Shown here: positions 9,043 to 18,937 of the stretch, piece by piece
Layout: every line of letters begins with the position of its first letter
Position numbering within the stretch: position 1 is the stretch's first letter
Assembly (NCBI RefSeq): GCF_006546825.1
Contig: NZ_VICC01000004.1
Span: forward strand, 1 to 64,000
Direction of reading: 5' to 3'
Source: Actinomyces oris
GTDB lineage: Bacteria > Actinomycetota > Actinomycetes > Actinomycetales > Actinomycetaceae
DNA length: 64,000 nucleotides
Notes under the pieces: generated by a model
What the model saw: the letters and a program-made list of their open reading frames with translations, nothing else
What the model was told of the DNA's origin: nothing
The model's database searches: none
Program-made: the position numbers and the translations under genes

Positions 9043-10065
9043 GTGGGTCGTCACTCCCAGACCAGCTCCCTGAGTACTACACTCGCCGGCCTCGGGTCCT
9101 TGGCCTCCAAGAAGCGGGCCGTCTCCGCAAGTCACGGCCGTCGTCGCGCCGAGGGGCCTGCCAAGACCTCCCTGACCCCCATGCTCTTCAAGGCGGGGGG
9201 TGCTGCTGCGGCCTTCTCCCTGGCGGTCTCCGGTGCCGCCTACGCGGCCATCTCCGCGGGGGATGACGAGGGGCGTTCCTCCTCGGGCGGCTCCTTCGGG
9301 TTGATCGGTGGCGAGTCGGACGGACAGGCCAAGGCCGCTGCCACCCCGAAGGCCGGCGCCGGCAAGATCGCCAGCGCCCAGACCTCCACCACCACCGTCG
9401 ACGAGCCGCAGGTTCACAGCACGGTGAAGAAGGAGACCGACTCCCTGCCCAAGGGTGAGACCAAGGTTGAGACCGCCGGCGTTGACGGTCTCGTGCGCAC
9501 CACCTACGAGGTCACCACCCAGGACGGCAAGGAGGTCTCCCGCACCCCCGTCGCCCAGGTCGTCGTCACCAAGAAGGTGGACGAGGTCGTCCTGGTAGGT
9601 ACTGGAGAGCAGCAGGATCAGCAGGCGCAGCAGGATCAGCAGCAGGCCGCCCAGCAGGCCCAGTCCGCCGGTGACGGGCAGGCCGCCCAGGCCAACGGGG
9701 GCAGCGAGGGCTCGAACGGCAGCACTCCGGCTCCCGCGGCCAACCCCGGCGCGGGGACCGACCCCGACAGCGCCAAGGCCATTGCCCGCTCCATGATGGC
9801 CAGCCACGGCTGGGGGGACTCGGAGTTCTCCTGCCTGGAGAGCCTGTGGACCCGTGAGTCCAGCTGGAACTACCAGGCCGAGAACGCCTCCTCGGGCGCC
9901 TACGGCATCCCCCAGGCGCTGCCCGGCACCAAGATGAGCGAGGTCGCCGACGACTGGGCCACCAACCCCAGCACCCAGATCACCTGGGGCCTGAACTACA
10001 TCTCGGGCCGCTACGGCACCCCCTGCTCGGCCTGGGCCCACTCCGAGTCCGTCGGCTGGTACTGA
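9043..10065 (+). CDS. Secreted G5-domain protein with lytic transglycosylase-like end
   Basis: A predicted cell-wall hydrolase outside the membrane. 340 residues from a GTG that has GAAGGAAG 7 nt upstream; longer in-frame starts lack a ribosome-binding site. A signal/membrane segment is at about 49-70, a G5 domain at about 112-188, a Gln-rich linker at about 190-225, and a C-terminal domain at about 242-340. That domain carries WTRESSW (candidate catalytic E272) and AYGIPQAL, typical of SLT-like transglycosylases of actinobacteria. C264 and C328 may pair. It occupies the usual rpfB position, but the C-terminal domain is not the Rpf type. The G5 domain is almost identical to that of the next gene, which points to tandem duplication. 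Confidence 0.85.
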   Translation: MGRHSQTSSLSTTLAGLGSLASKKRAVSASHGRRRAEGPAKTSLTPMLFKAGGAAAAFSLAVSGAAYAAISAGDDEGRSSSGGSFGLIGGESDGQAKAAATPKAGAGKIASAQTSTTTVDEPQVHSTVKKETDSLPKGETKVETAGVDGLVRTTYEVTTQDGKEVSRTPVAQVVVTKKVDEVVLVGTGEQQDQQAQQDQQQAAQQAQSAGDGQAAQANGGSEGSNGSTPAPAANPGAGTDPDSAKAIARSMMASHGWGDSEFSCLESLWTRESSWNYQAENASSGAYGIPQALPGTKMSEVADDWATNPSTQITWGLNYISGRYGTPCSAWAHSESVGWY

Positions 10066-10234
10066 GCCGAAGTAGTCGCCCGGAACGTCGTCGACGGCGC
10101 CCGTCTCCCAGTGGGACTGGCGCTGTCGCCATTGTCATGGGACGCAGGTCACGCCGGCGTGAGGTGGCTCATTGTCGCCGCCGTGACGCTTCCACTACCG
10201 TGGCACTCGCCGTCAACTGGAAGGACGTCTCCCC

Positions 10235-11161
10235 ATGACTCCCCTCGCCCGTTCCCACGCCCACGCCCTGCCGGAGGAGCCGCAGGCGCCGGTCCCGCAG
10301 GAGACGGCCCTTGGGGAGCATGGGCAACATGGGCAACACAGCATGCGCGCTATCGCGCTGCGCGCCGGTCTGGCGGCCCTGGCTCTGTCGGTCGCGGTCT
10401 CCGGGGCCGCGTACGCCGCTGTCCGCGCGGGGGAGCCCTCACGCACCTCCGGTGTCGAGGCGGCCGCGAAGGGCACCGATGGTCTGGGGGCTGAAGGCGG
10501 TCGCAGCCGGGTCTCGGTCACGCCGAGCACCCAGAAGGTGACCACCGAGACGGTCGACGCCACCGACCCCCACGGCTCGGTCCAGCAGGAGAGCGGCGAT
10601 CTGTCCGAAGGTGAGACCAAGGTGGCCACAGCCGGTGTCGACGGCGTCGTGCGCACCACCTACGAGGTCACCACCGTGGGCGGCAAGGAGGTCTCCCGTA
10701 CTCCCGTCGCTCAGGTCGTCGTCACCCAGAAGGTTGATGAGGTCGTGCTGGTCGGCACCGGCGCGGCCAAGAAGCAGGAGAGCAAGCCGGAACAGTCTCA
10801 GGGCCAGGCTCAGTCCCAGGGGCAGGGTCAGACTCAGGCACCCTCGGCGTCGTCGGAGTCCTCCGGAGGCTCTGGTGGTTCGGCGTCCGGCGGCAGCGCC
10901 GGCACGACCGGAGGCGAGGTCGGCGACGACGTCTGGGCCCAGCTCGCCCAGTGCGAGTCAGGCGGCAACCCGGCCACCAACACCGGCAACGGCTTCTACG
11001 GCATGTACCAGTTCACCCTGGAGACCTGGCAGTCCCTGGGCGGAACCGGCTACCCCTACGAGGCCGATGCCGCCACCCAGACCGCCATGGCCAAGAAGCT
11101 TCAGGCCCAGGCCGGCTGGGGCCAGTGGCCCGGCTGCGCCGACAAACTCGGCCTGCGCTGA
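10235..11161 (+). CDS. rpfB: Resuscitation-promoting factor, RpfB-like (G5 + Rpf)
   Basis: A secreted muralytic enzyme; the Rpf fold is related to lysozyme and soluble transglycosylases and helps dormant cells regrow. 308 residues. An N-terminal cytoplasmic part is followed by a membrane/signal segment (about 40-62), a G5 domain (about 100-175), a Gln/Ser/Gly-rich linker and the Rpf domain (about 232-306). The Rpf domain contains QCESGGNP, with candidate catalytic E241, and the C240-C301 pair. The ATG at 10235 has GGAAGGA about 10 nt upstream. The DUF348 domains of mycobacterial RpfB are absent. It lies between the SLT-like G5 gene and rsmA. Confidence 0.9.
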   Translation: MTPLARSHAHALPEEPQAPVPQETALGEHGQHGQHSMRAIALRAGLAALALSVAVSGAAYAAVRAGEPSRTSGVEAAAKGTDGLGAEGGRSRVSVTPSTQKVTTETVDATDPHGSVQQESGDLSEGETKVATAGVDGVVRTTYEVTTVGGKEVSRTPVAQVVVTQKVDEVVLVGTGAAKKQESKPEQSQGQAQSQGQGQTQAPSASSESSGGSGGSASGGSAGTTGGEVGDDVWAQLAQCESGGNPATNTGNGFYGMYQFTLETWQSLGGTGYPYEADAATQTAMAKKLQAQAGWGQWPGCADKLGLR

Positions 11162-11177
11162 GCGGCCCGAGCCGCGT

Positions 11178-11200
11178 CCGGGGTGCCGCGCAGACCCCGG
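11178..11200 (+). terminator. Weak hairpin after rpfB
   Basis: A 7-bp stem CCGGGGT/ACCCCGG with a 9-nt loop, 16 nt after the rpfB stop, without a T-tract. It could end the rpf transcript before the rsmA promoter. Confidence 0.35.
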
Positions 11201-11268
11201 AGTGAATGATGCAGAGAGCATGCGGCATGTTCCCAGATATCTCACAGTGACAAAAGGCGGGCGCCGGT

Positions 11269-11274
11269 TACTGT
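11269..11274 (+). promoter_or_regulatory. Putative -10 box (TACTGT) of rsmA, leaderless start
   Basis: TACTGT ends 6 nt before the rsmA ATG, in the same context (TACTGTGTCCT) as the rsmI start. A -35-like GTGACA is at 11247-11252, 16 bp upstream of the box. Confidence 0.45.
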
Positions 11275-11280
11275 GTCCTC

Positions 11281-12384
11281 ATGACGTTGCCGGCCCCCGA
11301 TTCACAGGTGCCCCCGGCAGGAGCCGCCCCCACCGACGGGCCCGACCCTGCAGGAGCCTGTGAGGCCACCTCCGAGCCCCCCGCCGATGCCGCCCTCGCG
11401 GAGCACCCCCACCCGGGCCCTCGGGATCCTGAGGATCCTGAGGATCATGGCGCCTCCCCGAGTTCCCGTGCCGCCGGCCTCCTGGGCCCCACGGAGGTCC
11501 GCGGCCTGTCCCAGGCGCTGGGCATCCGCCCCACCAAGACGTTGGGGCAGAACTTCGTCCACGACGCCGGCACGGTGCGCCGCATTGTCAAGAGCGCGGG
11601 CGTGCGCCCCCAGGACACGGTCCTGGAGATCGGGCCGGGTCTGGGCTCCCTGACCCTGGCCCTCCTGGAGACCGGGGCGCGAGTGATCGCCGTCGAGATC
11701 GACCCCGCCCTGGCCCGGGCACTGCCCGTCACCGTCGCCGACCGCATGCCGTATGCCGCCGGCCGCCTGACCCTCATCCAGGCCGACGCGCTGAGTATCA
11801 CCGGCCCGGACTCGCTGGGCGAGGCCGGGCCCCCTCCCACCCGCCTCGTGGCGAACCTGCCCTACAACGTGGCCGTCCCCGTCCTGCTCACCGCGCTGGA
11901 GGCCCTGCCCAGCCTGGAGAGCGTCACCGTCATGGTCCAGGCCGAGGTCGCCGACCGCCTCGCCGCCGAACCCGGCTCGCGGACCTACGGGGTCCCCAGC
12001 GTCAAGGCCGCCTGGTACGCCGCGGCCCGCCGCACCCTGACCATCTCCCGCCACGTCTTCTGGCCCGTGCCCAACGTCGACTCCGCCCTCGTCGAGCTCG
12101 TGCGCCGTCGTCCCCCCACCACGCGCGCCACCCGCGGGCAGGTCTTCGCCGTGGTCGACGCCGCCTTCGCCCAGCGCCGCAAGACCCTGCGCAAGGCCCT
12201 GGCCAAGCTCGCCGGAGGGGCCGACGCCGCCGAGTCCGCCCTGCGCGCCGCCGGCATCGACCCGACCCGGCGCGGCGAGACCCTCGACATCACCGCCTTC
12301 GCCGCCCTGGCCGAGGTGCTGCAGCCCGTCGTCGCCGACGAGACCGCTGCGCCAACGCCTCCCACCTCACAGGAGCAGTCATGA
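11281..12384 (+). CDS. rsmA: 16S rRNA dimethyladenosine transferase (KsgA)
   Basis: Dimethylates A1518 and A1519 in 16S rRNA. 367 residues, of which about the first 65 are a Pro/Ala/Glu-rich extension not found in most homologues. The core shows LGQNFVHD, the SAM-binding [19 protein letters not shown], the catalytic-loop NLPYNV, and the C-terminal RRKTLRKAL. The ATG at 11281 is the only start with a -10-like element nearby; no in-frame start was noticed within the extension. Its TGA overlaps the ispE ATG by 4 bp, so the pair is translationally coupled. Confidence 0.95.
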   Translation: MTLPAPDSQVPPAGAAPTDGPDPAGACEATSEPPADAALAEHPHPGPRDPEDPEDHGASPSSRAAGLLGPTEVRGLSQALGIRPTKTLGQNFVHDAGTVRRIVKSAGVRPQDTVLEIGPGLGSLTLALLETGARVIAVEIDPALARALPVTVADRMPYAAGRLTLIQADALSITGPDSLGEAGPPPTRLVANLPYNVAVPVLLTALEALPSLESVTVMVQAEVADRLAAEPGSRTYGVPSVKAAWYAAARRTLTISRHVFWPVPNVDSALVELVRRRPPTTRATRGQVFAVVDAAFAQRRKTLRKALAKLAGGADAAESALRAAGIDPTRRGETLDITAFAALAEVLQPVVADETAAPTPPTSQEQS

Positions 12385-13366
12385 GCCATCTGCATGCCGT
12401 CCCCGACGGCCCCGCCGGTCCGCGCGAGTCCACCGTGCCGCCCCGCAGCGGCTCGGCCAGCTCGGTGCGCGTCGAGGCCCCCGGCAAGGTCAACCTCTTC
12501 CTGTCCGTCGGCGCCCCCGGCCCCGACGGCTACCACCCGCTCACCACGGTCTTCCAGGCGGTCCGCCTCATCGAGACCGTCACCGCCCGCAGGCAGTCCG
12601 CCCAGGACCACGGCACCGTCACCCTCACCCTCGAGGAGCCCGACGGCGACGTGCCGGTGGACGAGTCCAACCTGGCCGTGCGGGCCGCCACGCTCCTGGC
12701 GCAGACCACCGGCGTCAGCGAGGGCGTCGACCTCCTGCTGCGCAAGCGCGTCCCCGTCGCCGGCGGGATGGCCGGAGGATCCGCCGACGCCGCCGCCGCC
12801 CTCGTGGCCTGCAACGCCCTGTGGGGCACGGGCCTGTCCCTGCCCGAGCTCTCCGCCCTGGCCGCGCGCCTGGGGGCCGACGTCCCCTTCCCCCTGACCG
12901 GGGCCACCGCCGTCGGGAGCGGCCGCGGCGACCTGGTCACCCCGATCATGACCCGGGGCGCCTACCACTGGGTCTTCGCCCTGGCCGAGGAGGGCCTGTC
13001 CACCCCGGCGGTCTTCCGGCGCTTCGATGAGCTGACCGGTGGCGGGCAGCCCGCCGTGCGCGACGTGCCCGAGGCCCTCACCGCTGCCCTGCGCGCCGGG
13101 GACGCCCGCGCCCTGGCCGACTCCCTCCACAATGACCTCCAGGCCGCCGCCCTCGACCTGCGTCCCGAGCTGGCCGAGGTCATCGCCGTGGCCGAGGAGG
13201 CCGGGGCCCTGCGCGCCATCGTCTCCGGCTCCGGCCCCACCATCGCCGCCCTCGTCGAGGACCCCGGCAGTGCCCAACGGGTCTCGCGCGCACTGAAGGC
13301 CTCGGGCCAGGTCGCTGACGTCCTGCGCGCCGACGCCCCCGTGGCCGGCGCCCGGGTGGTGGGCTG

Positions 13367-13367
<1 letters not shown>
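12381..13367 (+). CDS. ispE: 4-diphosphocytidyl-2-C-methyl-D-erythritol kinase
   Basis: A GHMP kinase of the MEP isoprenoid pathway that phosphorylates CDP-ME on the 2-hydroxyl with ATP. 328 residues. Motifs are APGKVNLFL near residue 35, DGYHPL, the glycine-rich ATP loop [17 protein letters not shown] and GSGPTIAAL near the end. It overlaps rsmA (4 bp) and the following ABC-F gene (1 bp, TGATG). Isoprenoids made here feed polyprenyl carriers used by the O-mannosyl and polysaccharide genes in this window, although that link is general metabolism rather than local evidence. Confidence 0.96.
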
Positions 13368-15277
<1,910 letters not shown>

Positions 15278-15409
15278 GGGGCGCTGCCCCCGCGCCCTGG
15301 CGGGGCCTTGTCGCTGGAAGCGGTGGGGAGGGAACGGGGCTCGGGGAGAGGGATCGGGGAGGTCAGCGGTGACGTCGCCGCTCACGAACGCCCGGGCCGT
15401 CTGCGCCGA

Positions 15410-15955
15410 TCAGACGACGGGAGCGACCTGGCGGGCCAGCTCGACGAGATGATCCAGGTTGGGGGCGATGTCCTCAGCGGCGGCGCCCCACAGGCGCATG
15501 ACCAGGTCCACCGGGACCGTGGGCAGTCCCGCCAGCCTCAGGACGACGACGCCCTGGGTGGGGCCGTTGGACTCGTAGAAGGCGGAGAACCCCACCATGT
15601 CCGGGCCCGGCCGCAGGCGCACCAGCTCGGCCTCGGGCAGGAGCGCGGCGACGATCTGGCGCTGGGTGGCGCGGCGCCCCTCCTTGGAGCCGTCATCCTT
15701 GGCGATCTCCAGGCTGAGGTCGATGACGAAGGGCGGGTGGGCGACGTCGTCGATATGCATGAGGCGGGCGAAGCGGCCCTGGCGCTCCATGGCCTGCAGC
15801 TCGTTGAGCAGGGACTCCAGCTCGGAGCGCCACTGCGGCCCGGTCACTCCCAGGTGGGCGCTGCGGTGCCTGGCCTCCTCCCGCGCCCATCCCGGCGGTG
15901 GGAAGGGCGGGATGATCACCCATCGCTGGGGATCAGGAGTGACCGCGATCTGCAC
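15410..15955 (-). CDS. Unknown protein divergent from the FHA/kinase genes
   Basis: Not recognised. 181 residues, soluble, no signal peptide or membrane helix. It starts at a GTG with GGAAGGAA 6 nt upstream. The N-terminus is rich in Pro and Trp (QRWVIIPPFPPPGW). The middle is helical with Arg/Glu and Gln. The C-terminal half alternates hydrophobic strands (GVVVLRLAGLPTVPVDLVMRLWG). It starts 67 bp from the short RDD-FHA gene on the opposite strand. A helper of the signalling module is a guess from position only. The 130 bp separating it from the ABC-F end include a near-palindrome at 15365-15382. Confidence 0.75.
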   Translation of the reverse strand: MQIAVTPDPQRWVIIPPFPPPGWAREEARHRSAHLGVTGPQWRSELESLLNELQAMERQGRFARLMHIDDVAHPPFVIDLSLEIAKDDGSKEGRRATQRQIVAALLPEAELVRLRPGPDMVGFSAFYESNGPTQGVVVLRLAGLPTVPVDLVMRLWGAAAEDIAPNLDHLVELARQVAPVV

Positions 15956-16007
15956 TGTGTGTTCCTTCCGAGACCTCGTCCGACTGCGAGGCAGTGGGCT
16001 GGGCGCC

Positions 16008-16013
16008 TACCAT
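16008..16013 (+). promoter_or_regulatory. Putative -10 box (TACCAT) of the RDD-FHA/kinase operon
   Basis: TACCAT lies 9 nt before the ATG at 16023, with no ribosome-binding site between. This supports 16023 as the start and suggests a leaderless first gene of the operon. Confidence 0.35.
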
Positions 16014-16022
16014 GTCTGTCCT

Positions 16023-16766
16023 ATGAGGACCCGAGAGCGACATACGACAATTATGCCTGCATCCGCACGCCGACGTGTGGTCCGCGTGCTGGTGGATGCG
16101 GGGCTCATCATCGCACTGTGTGCCGTCACGGAGCGCTGCTGTGGAATCTTATTCGCTGTCGGGGCGGTTGTGCTGCTTATTGCTGTGATGACTGCCATGA
16201 TGGCGATGACAGGCGCCACACCCGGCGGGCTGGTGACGGGGGTCCGGCTGCGGAGGGTGGCGGACACAAACGGTCCGCCCGGACGCTCAGCGGTGATTTA
16301 CGTCGCATTTTTGGGCCTCTCTTTGGTGGCAACCGCAGGCCTGGCCCCCCTGGTGTTGTGGATCCTCTCACTATGGCGTGCTGAACAGCGCACCTGGTTC
16401 GACCGACTGGCCGGAACGGTTCTTCTCAGCGCCAGGCCGACCTCGGTGTCGGCCTGTTCTCTGGTGGTTGAGGGCTCAGTAATCCCAGTTCTGGGGCCGA
16501 TTGTTCTCGGGCGCCGGCCGGCCCCGATCGAGTCCCACCCCGATGCGCAGCTCGTCGCGGTGCTCCGTTCGGAGGACTCCGTGTCCAAGACGCACGCCCT
16601 GTTCGTGCCCGCTTCGGATGGGGTACTCGTCACAGATCTGGGTTCGACGAACGGAACCCACATCGAGGACGAGGAGGGCGTTCACCGACTCTCACCCGGC
16701 CGACCGGAGTACGTGCACCGGGGACGGCAGGCATACTTGGGTGACGGTGTCTGTATCGTCCGTTGA
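16023..16766 (+). CDS. Short RDD-FHA membrane protein
   Basis: A membrane protein that probably binds phosphothreonine peptides on its cytoplasmic side. 247 residues. An N-terminal RDD-like part has hydrophobic helices (about 20-62 and 85-115), with GLVTGVRL and WFDRLAGT typical of RDD ends. A C-terminal FHA domain (about 150-247) has VLGRRP, SVSKTHALF and DLGSTNGTHI, covering the Arg, Ser-x-x-His and Asn-Gly positions of the phosphate-binding loop. I start it at the ATG at 16023, since the longer upstream frame overlaps the divergent gene. The TGA lies 8 nt before the next ATG. It is a small paralogue of the 1,122-residue RDD-FHA protein on the other side of the kinase. Confidence 0.85.
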   Translation: MRTRERHTTIMPASARRRVVRVLVDAGLIIALCAVTERCCGILFAVGAVVLLIAVMTAMMAMTGATPGGLVTGVRLRRVADTNGPPGRSAVIYVAFLGLSLVATAGLAPLVLWILSLWRAEQRTWFDRLAGTVLLSARPTSVSACSLVVEGSVIPVLGPIVLGRRPAPIESHPDAQLVAVLRSEDSVSKTHALFVPASDGVLVTDLGSTNGTHIEDEEGVHRLSPGRPEYVHRGRQAYLGDGVCIVR

Positions 16767-16774
16767 GGAGAAAA

Positions 16775-18937
16775 ATGATGACAAACAGCCCGAACAGCAG
16801 CGCGAACAACGAGGTCTGGTGGACCGAGGGTTCGTGGACAGGCGTGGTCACGCCACGTGCTGTGATGATCCTGCCCCCGTCGGTGCCGCAGGACCTCACC
16901 GAGCGCCTGTGGCGGCTGCTGCGCAGTGAGGAGGCCTCGCTGACGCGGGCCCTGGATGAGCTGGTGATGGGGATGGGCGGACGTCTGGGTGCGATCCCGG
17001 ACTTCGTGCTCGCCGTCTCGGCGCCCGAGGATGTCTTCCACGTGGCGCTGCGCGGTGCCCCGCAGATGGAGGTCGACGGCAAGGCGCTGGACGCCTCCGC
17101 GGTCACCACCTGGTTCGAGACGACGGTGACCGCCCCCAACTCGGTCATCGTCAGCGCGCCCGACGGCGCCGGACAGGTGCGCCGCCCGGCGGTCGACGCC
17201 GTCGTGAGCACCGGCCACCTGGTGCTGCGCGGATCGGAGAAGTCGAGCGGGACCCCGTCCCCCAGCCGTGCATCGTCGAAGGGGTCCGGTGACTCCGACG
17301 ACGATGACCCTGACCCGGCTGGTCCTGACTACTCCACCGCTTCTGCCGGCTCCGCCGGAACCCCCGCTGCTGCCGTGAGGACCTCTCGGTCCTCACGTCG
17401 GGCATCGCGTCGCGCCTCGCGCCGTCAGTCCGCCTCGTCGGACCACTCGGAGCAGGACGACTCGTCTGAAGGGGCGCCTGCCGAGACCGCCGAATCCGCC
17501 GACGTCGTCGACGACCTCATCGAGATCGCGCAGGACAACGCCGAGCAACAGGCCCTCGATGGTGCTGAGCTCGCCGCGTCCCTCGAGAGCGCCGAGGCCG
17601 CTGAAGCCGCCGGTCAGTCGGAGGACTCTGCTGAGGACTCCGATGCTGCTGAGGAGTCGGCCCTGATCGCCGACTCCGAGGGACCCGCTGACCTGCTGGC
17701 CGTCGTGGCGGGCATCTCCGAGGCCGCTGAGGCGACCGAGGTGACGCCGTCGCCCGAGCTGCCCGAGTACTCAGAGACTCCCGACGAGACCCCGGAAGCC
17801 CAGACCCCTGAGGCCGCCGAGGTCGCCACTGAGTCCTCACCGGAGACCTCCGATGAGGATCTGCTGATCGCCCCCGTCTTCGATATCCCGGCCCTGCCGA
17901 TCCCCTCCGCTCAGGAGGCAGAGGCCATGATCCCGCCCCCTCCGCCCCCGTCGAGCGAGGATCTTGAGGCTGCTGGTATCAAGGACGCTGCCGCCGAGGT
18001 AGCCGAGGTCGCCCAGACCCCGGCCGACTTCGTGCCCGTTGAGGCCGCCGAGGCTGCCGTGGTCGCGGAGGCCACTGCTGTTGCCGAGGCCGCCGCGCAG
18101 GCGCACGCCGAGGAAGAGCCCGTACGCTCCGGGGACCACGACGGACAGACCATCAACAGTCTGCCCGAGGACCTCTCCCAGGAGCTGCGTGCCGAGCTGC
18201 TCAACCAGGGGCTCGGTCCCCTGGAGCCGAGCCAGTCGGCGGAGGCCGTCGAGTCGGCCGGTTCCGCGGCTGTGGATGCCGCAATGGTCGAGCTCGTGCA
18301 GCCCTCCGTCGGCGAGCCGGCGACTGCCGAGCTCGGTCGCGGGGACCACGATGGTCAGACCATCAACGGTCTGCCCGAGGACCTGGTCGGCGAGCTCGTC
18401 TCCCTCGTGGGCACCGGGCCCTCCAGCCCGGCGTCCCCGGTCTCGGCGAGCTCTCCCAGTGAACCCGACGCCATCCGGATCGTGCTGTCGGCGGTGTGCC
18501 CCCAGGGCCACCCCAACCCCACGAACTACACCGTGTGCCGCGTCTGCGGAGCTGAGCTCAACCGTCCGGCCAAGTCGGTGGCCTGCCCCCCTCTGGGGCG
18601 CGTGGTCACCTCCGGCGGCGAGAGCATCGAGCTCAACCGTCCCCTCCTGGTGGGTCGCAACCCTGTGGCCGACGACATCAGCAGCGTCGCGGAGGTCCCC
18701 CTCCGTCCGCTGACTGTCGCCAGTCCCAACCAGCTCGTCTCCCGCAACCACATCCTCATCGACCTGGATGCGTGGAGCGTTCTGGCCCAGGACCTGGGCA
18801 ACTGCAATGGCACCGTTCTCAACCGCCAGAACGAGGCGCCCGTGCGCCTGTCCTCGGCGAATCCGGTGCTCCTGCGCAGTGGAGACGTCCTCGACCTCGG
18901 CGATGGTCAGACCCTCGCCTTTGAGAACCTCCCCTGA
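16775..18937 (+). CDS. Acidic-linker protein with zinc ribbon and C-terminal FHA domain
   Basis: A probable cytoplasmic adaptor of the kinase module. 720 residues; the ATG at 16778 is an equally good start (7 nt from GAGGAG). The N-terminal folded part (about 1-155, with WWTEGSWTGVV and LPPSVPQDLTERLW) is of a type I do not recognise. A long Ala/Glu/Ser linker follows (about 160-560), including the repeated DHDGQTIN motif. Then come a zinc-ribbon-like Cys cluster (CPQGHPN...CRVCGAE, about 573-595) and an FHA domain (about 600-720; LLVGRNP, LVSRNHILI, NCNGTVLN). Its TGA overlaps the kinase ATG by 1 bp. The acidic linker suggests a flexible, phosphorylatable scaffold. That is inference. Confidence 0.85.
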   Translation: MMTNSPNSSANNEVWWTEGSWTGVVTPRAVMILPPSVPQDLTERLWRLLRSEEASLTRALDELVMGMGGRLGAIPDFVLAVSAPEDVFHVALRGAPQMEVDGKALDASAVTTWFETTVTAPNSVIVSAPDGAGQVRRPAVDAVVSTGHLVLRGSEKSSGTPSPSRASSKGSGDSDDDDPDPAGPDYSTASAGSAGTPAAAVRTSRSSRRASRRASRRQSASSDHSEQDDSSEGAPAETAESADVVDDLIEIAQDNAEQQALDGAELAASLESAEAAEAAGQSEDSAEDSDAAEESALIADSEGPADLLAVVAGISEAAEATEVTPSPELPEYSETPDETPEAQTPEAAEVATESSPETSDEDLLIAPVFDIPALPIPSAQEAEAMIPPPPPPSSEDLEAAGIKDAAAEVAEVAQTPADFVPVEAAEAAVVAEATAVAEAAAQAHAEEEPVRSGDHDGQTINSLPEDLSQELRAELLNQGLGPLEPSQSAEAVESAGSAAVDAAMVELVQPSVGEPATAELGRGDHDGQTINGLPEDLVGELVSLVGTGPSSPASPVSASSPSEPDAIRIVLSAVCPQGHPNPTNYTVCRVCGAELNRPAKSVACPPLGRVVTSGGESIELNRPLLVGRNPVADDISSVAEVPLRPLTVASPNQLVSRNHILIDLDAWSVLAQDLGNCNGTVLNRQNEAPVRLSSANPVLLRSGDVLDLGDGQTLAFENLP
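18131..18385 (+). repeat. Two near-identical 45-bp coding repeats (DHDGQTIN motif)
   Basis: Copies at 18131-18175 and 18341-18385, exactly 70 codons apart, differ at about four bases. Each encodes GDHDGQTIN, then LPEDL. They sit in the disordered linker of the zinc-ribbon/FHA protein. Conservation at both DNA and protein level suggests a recent duplication of a short functional motif. Confidence 0.8.
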
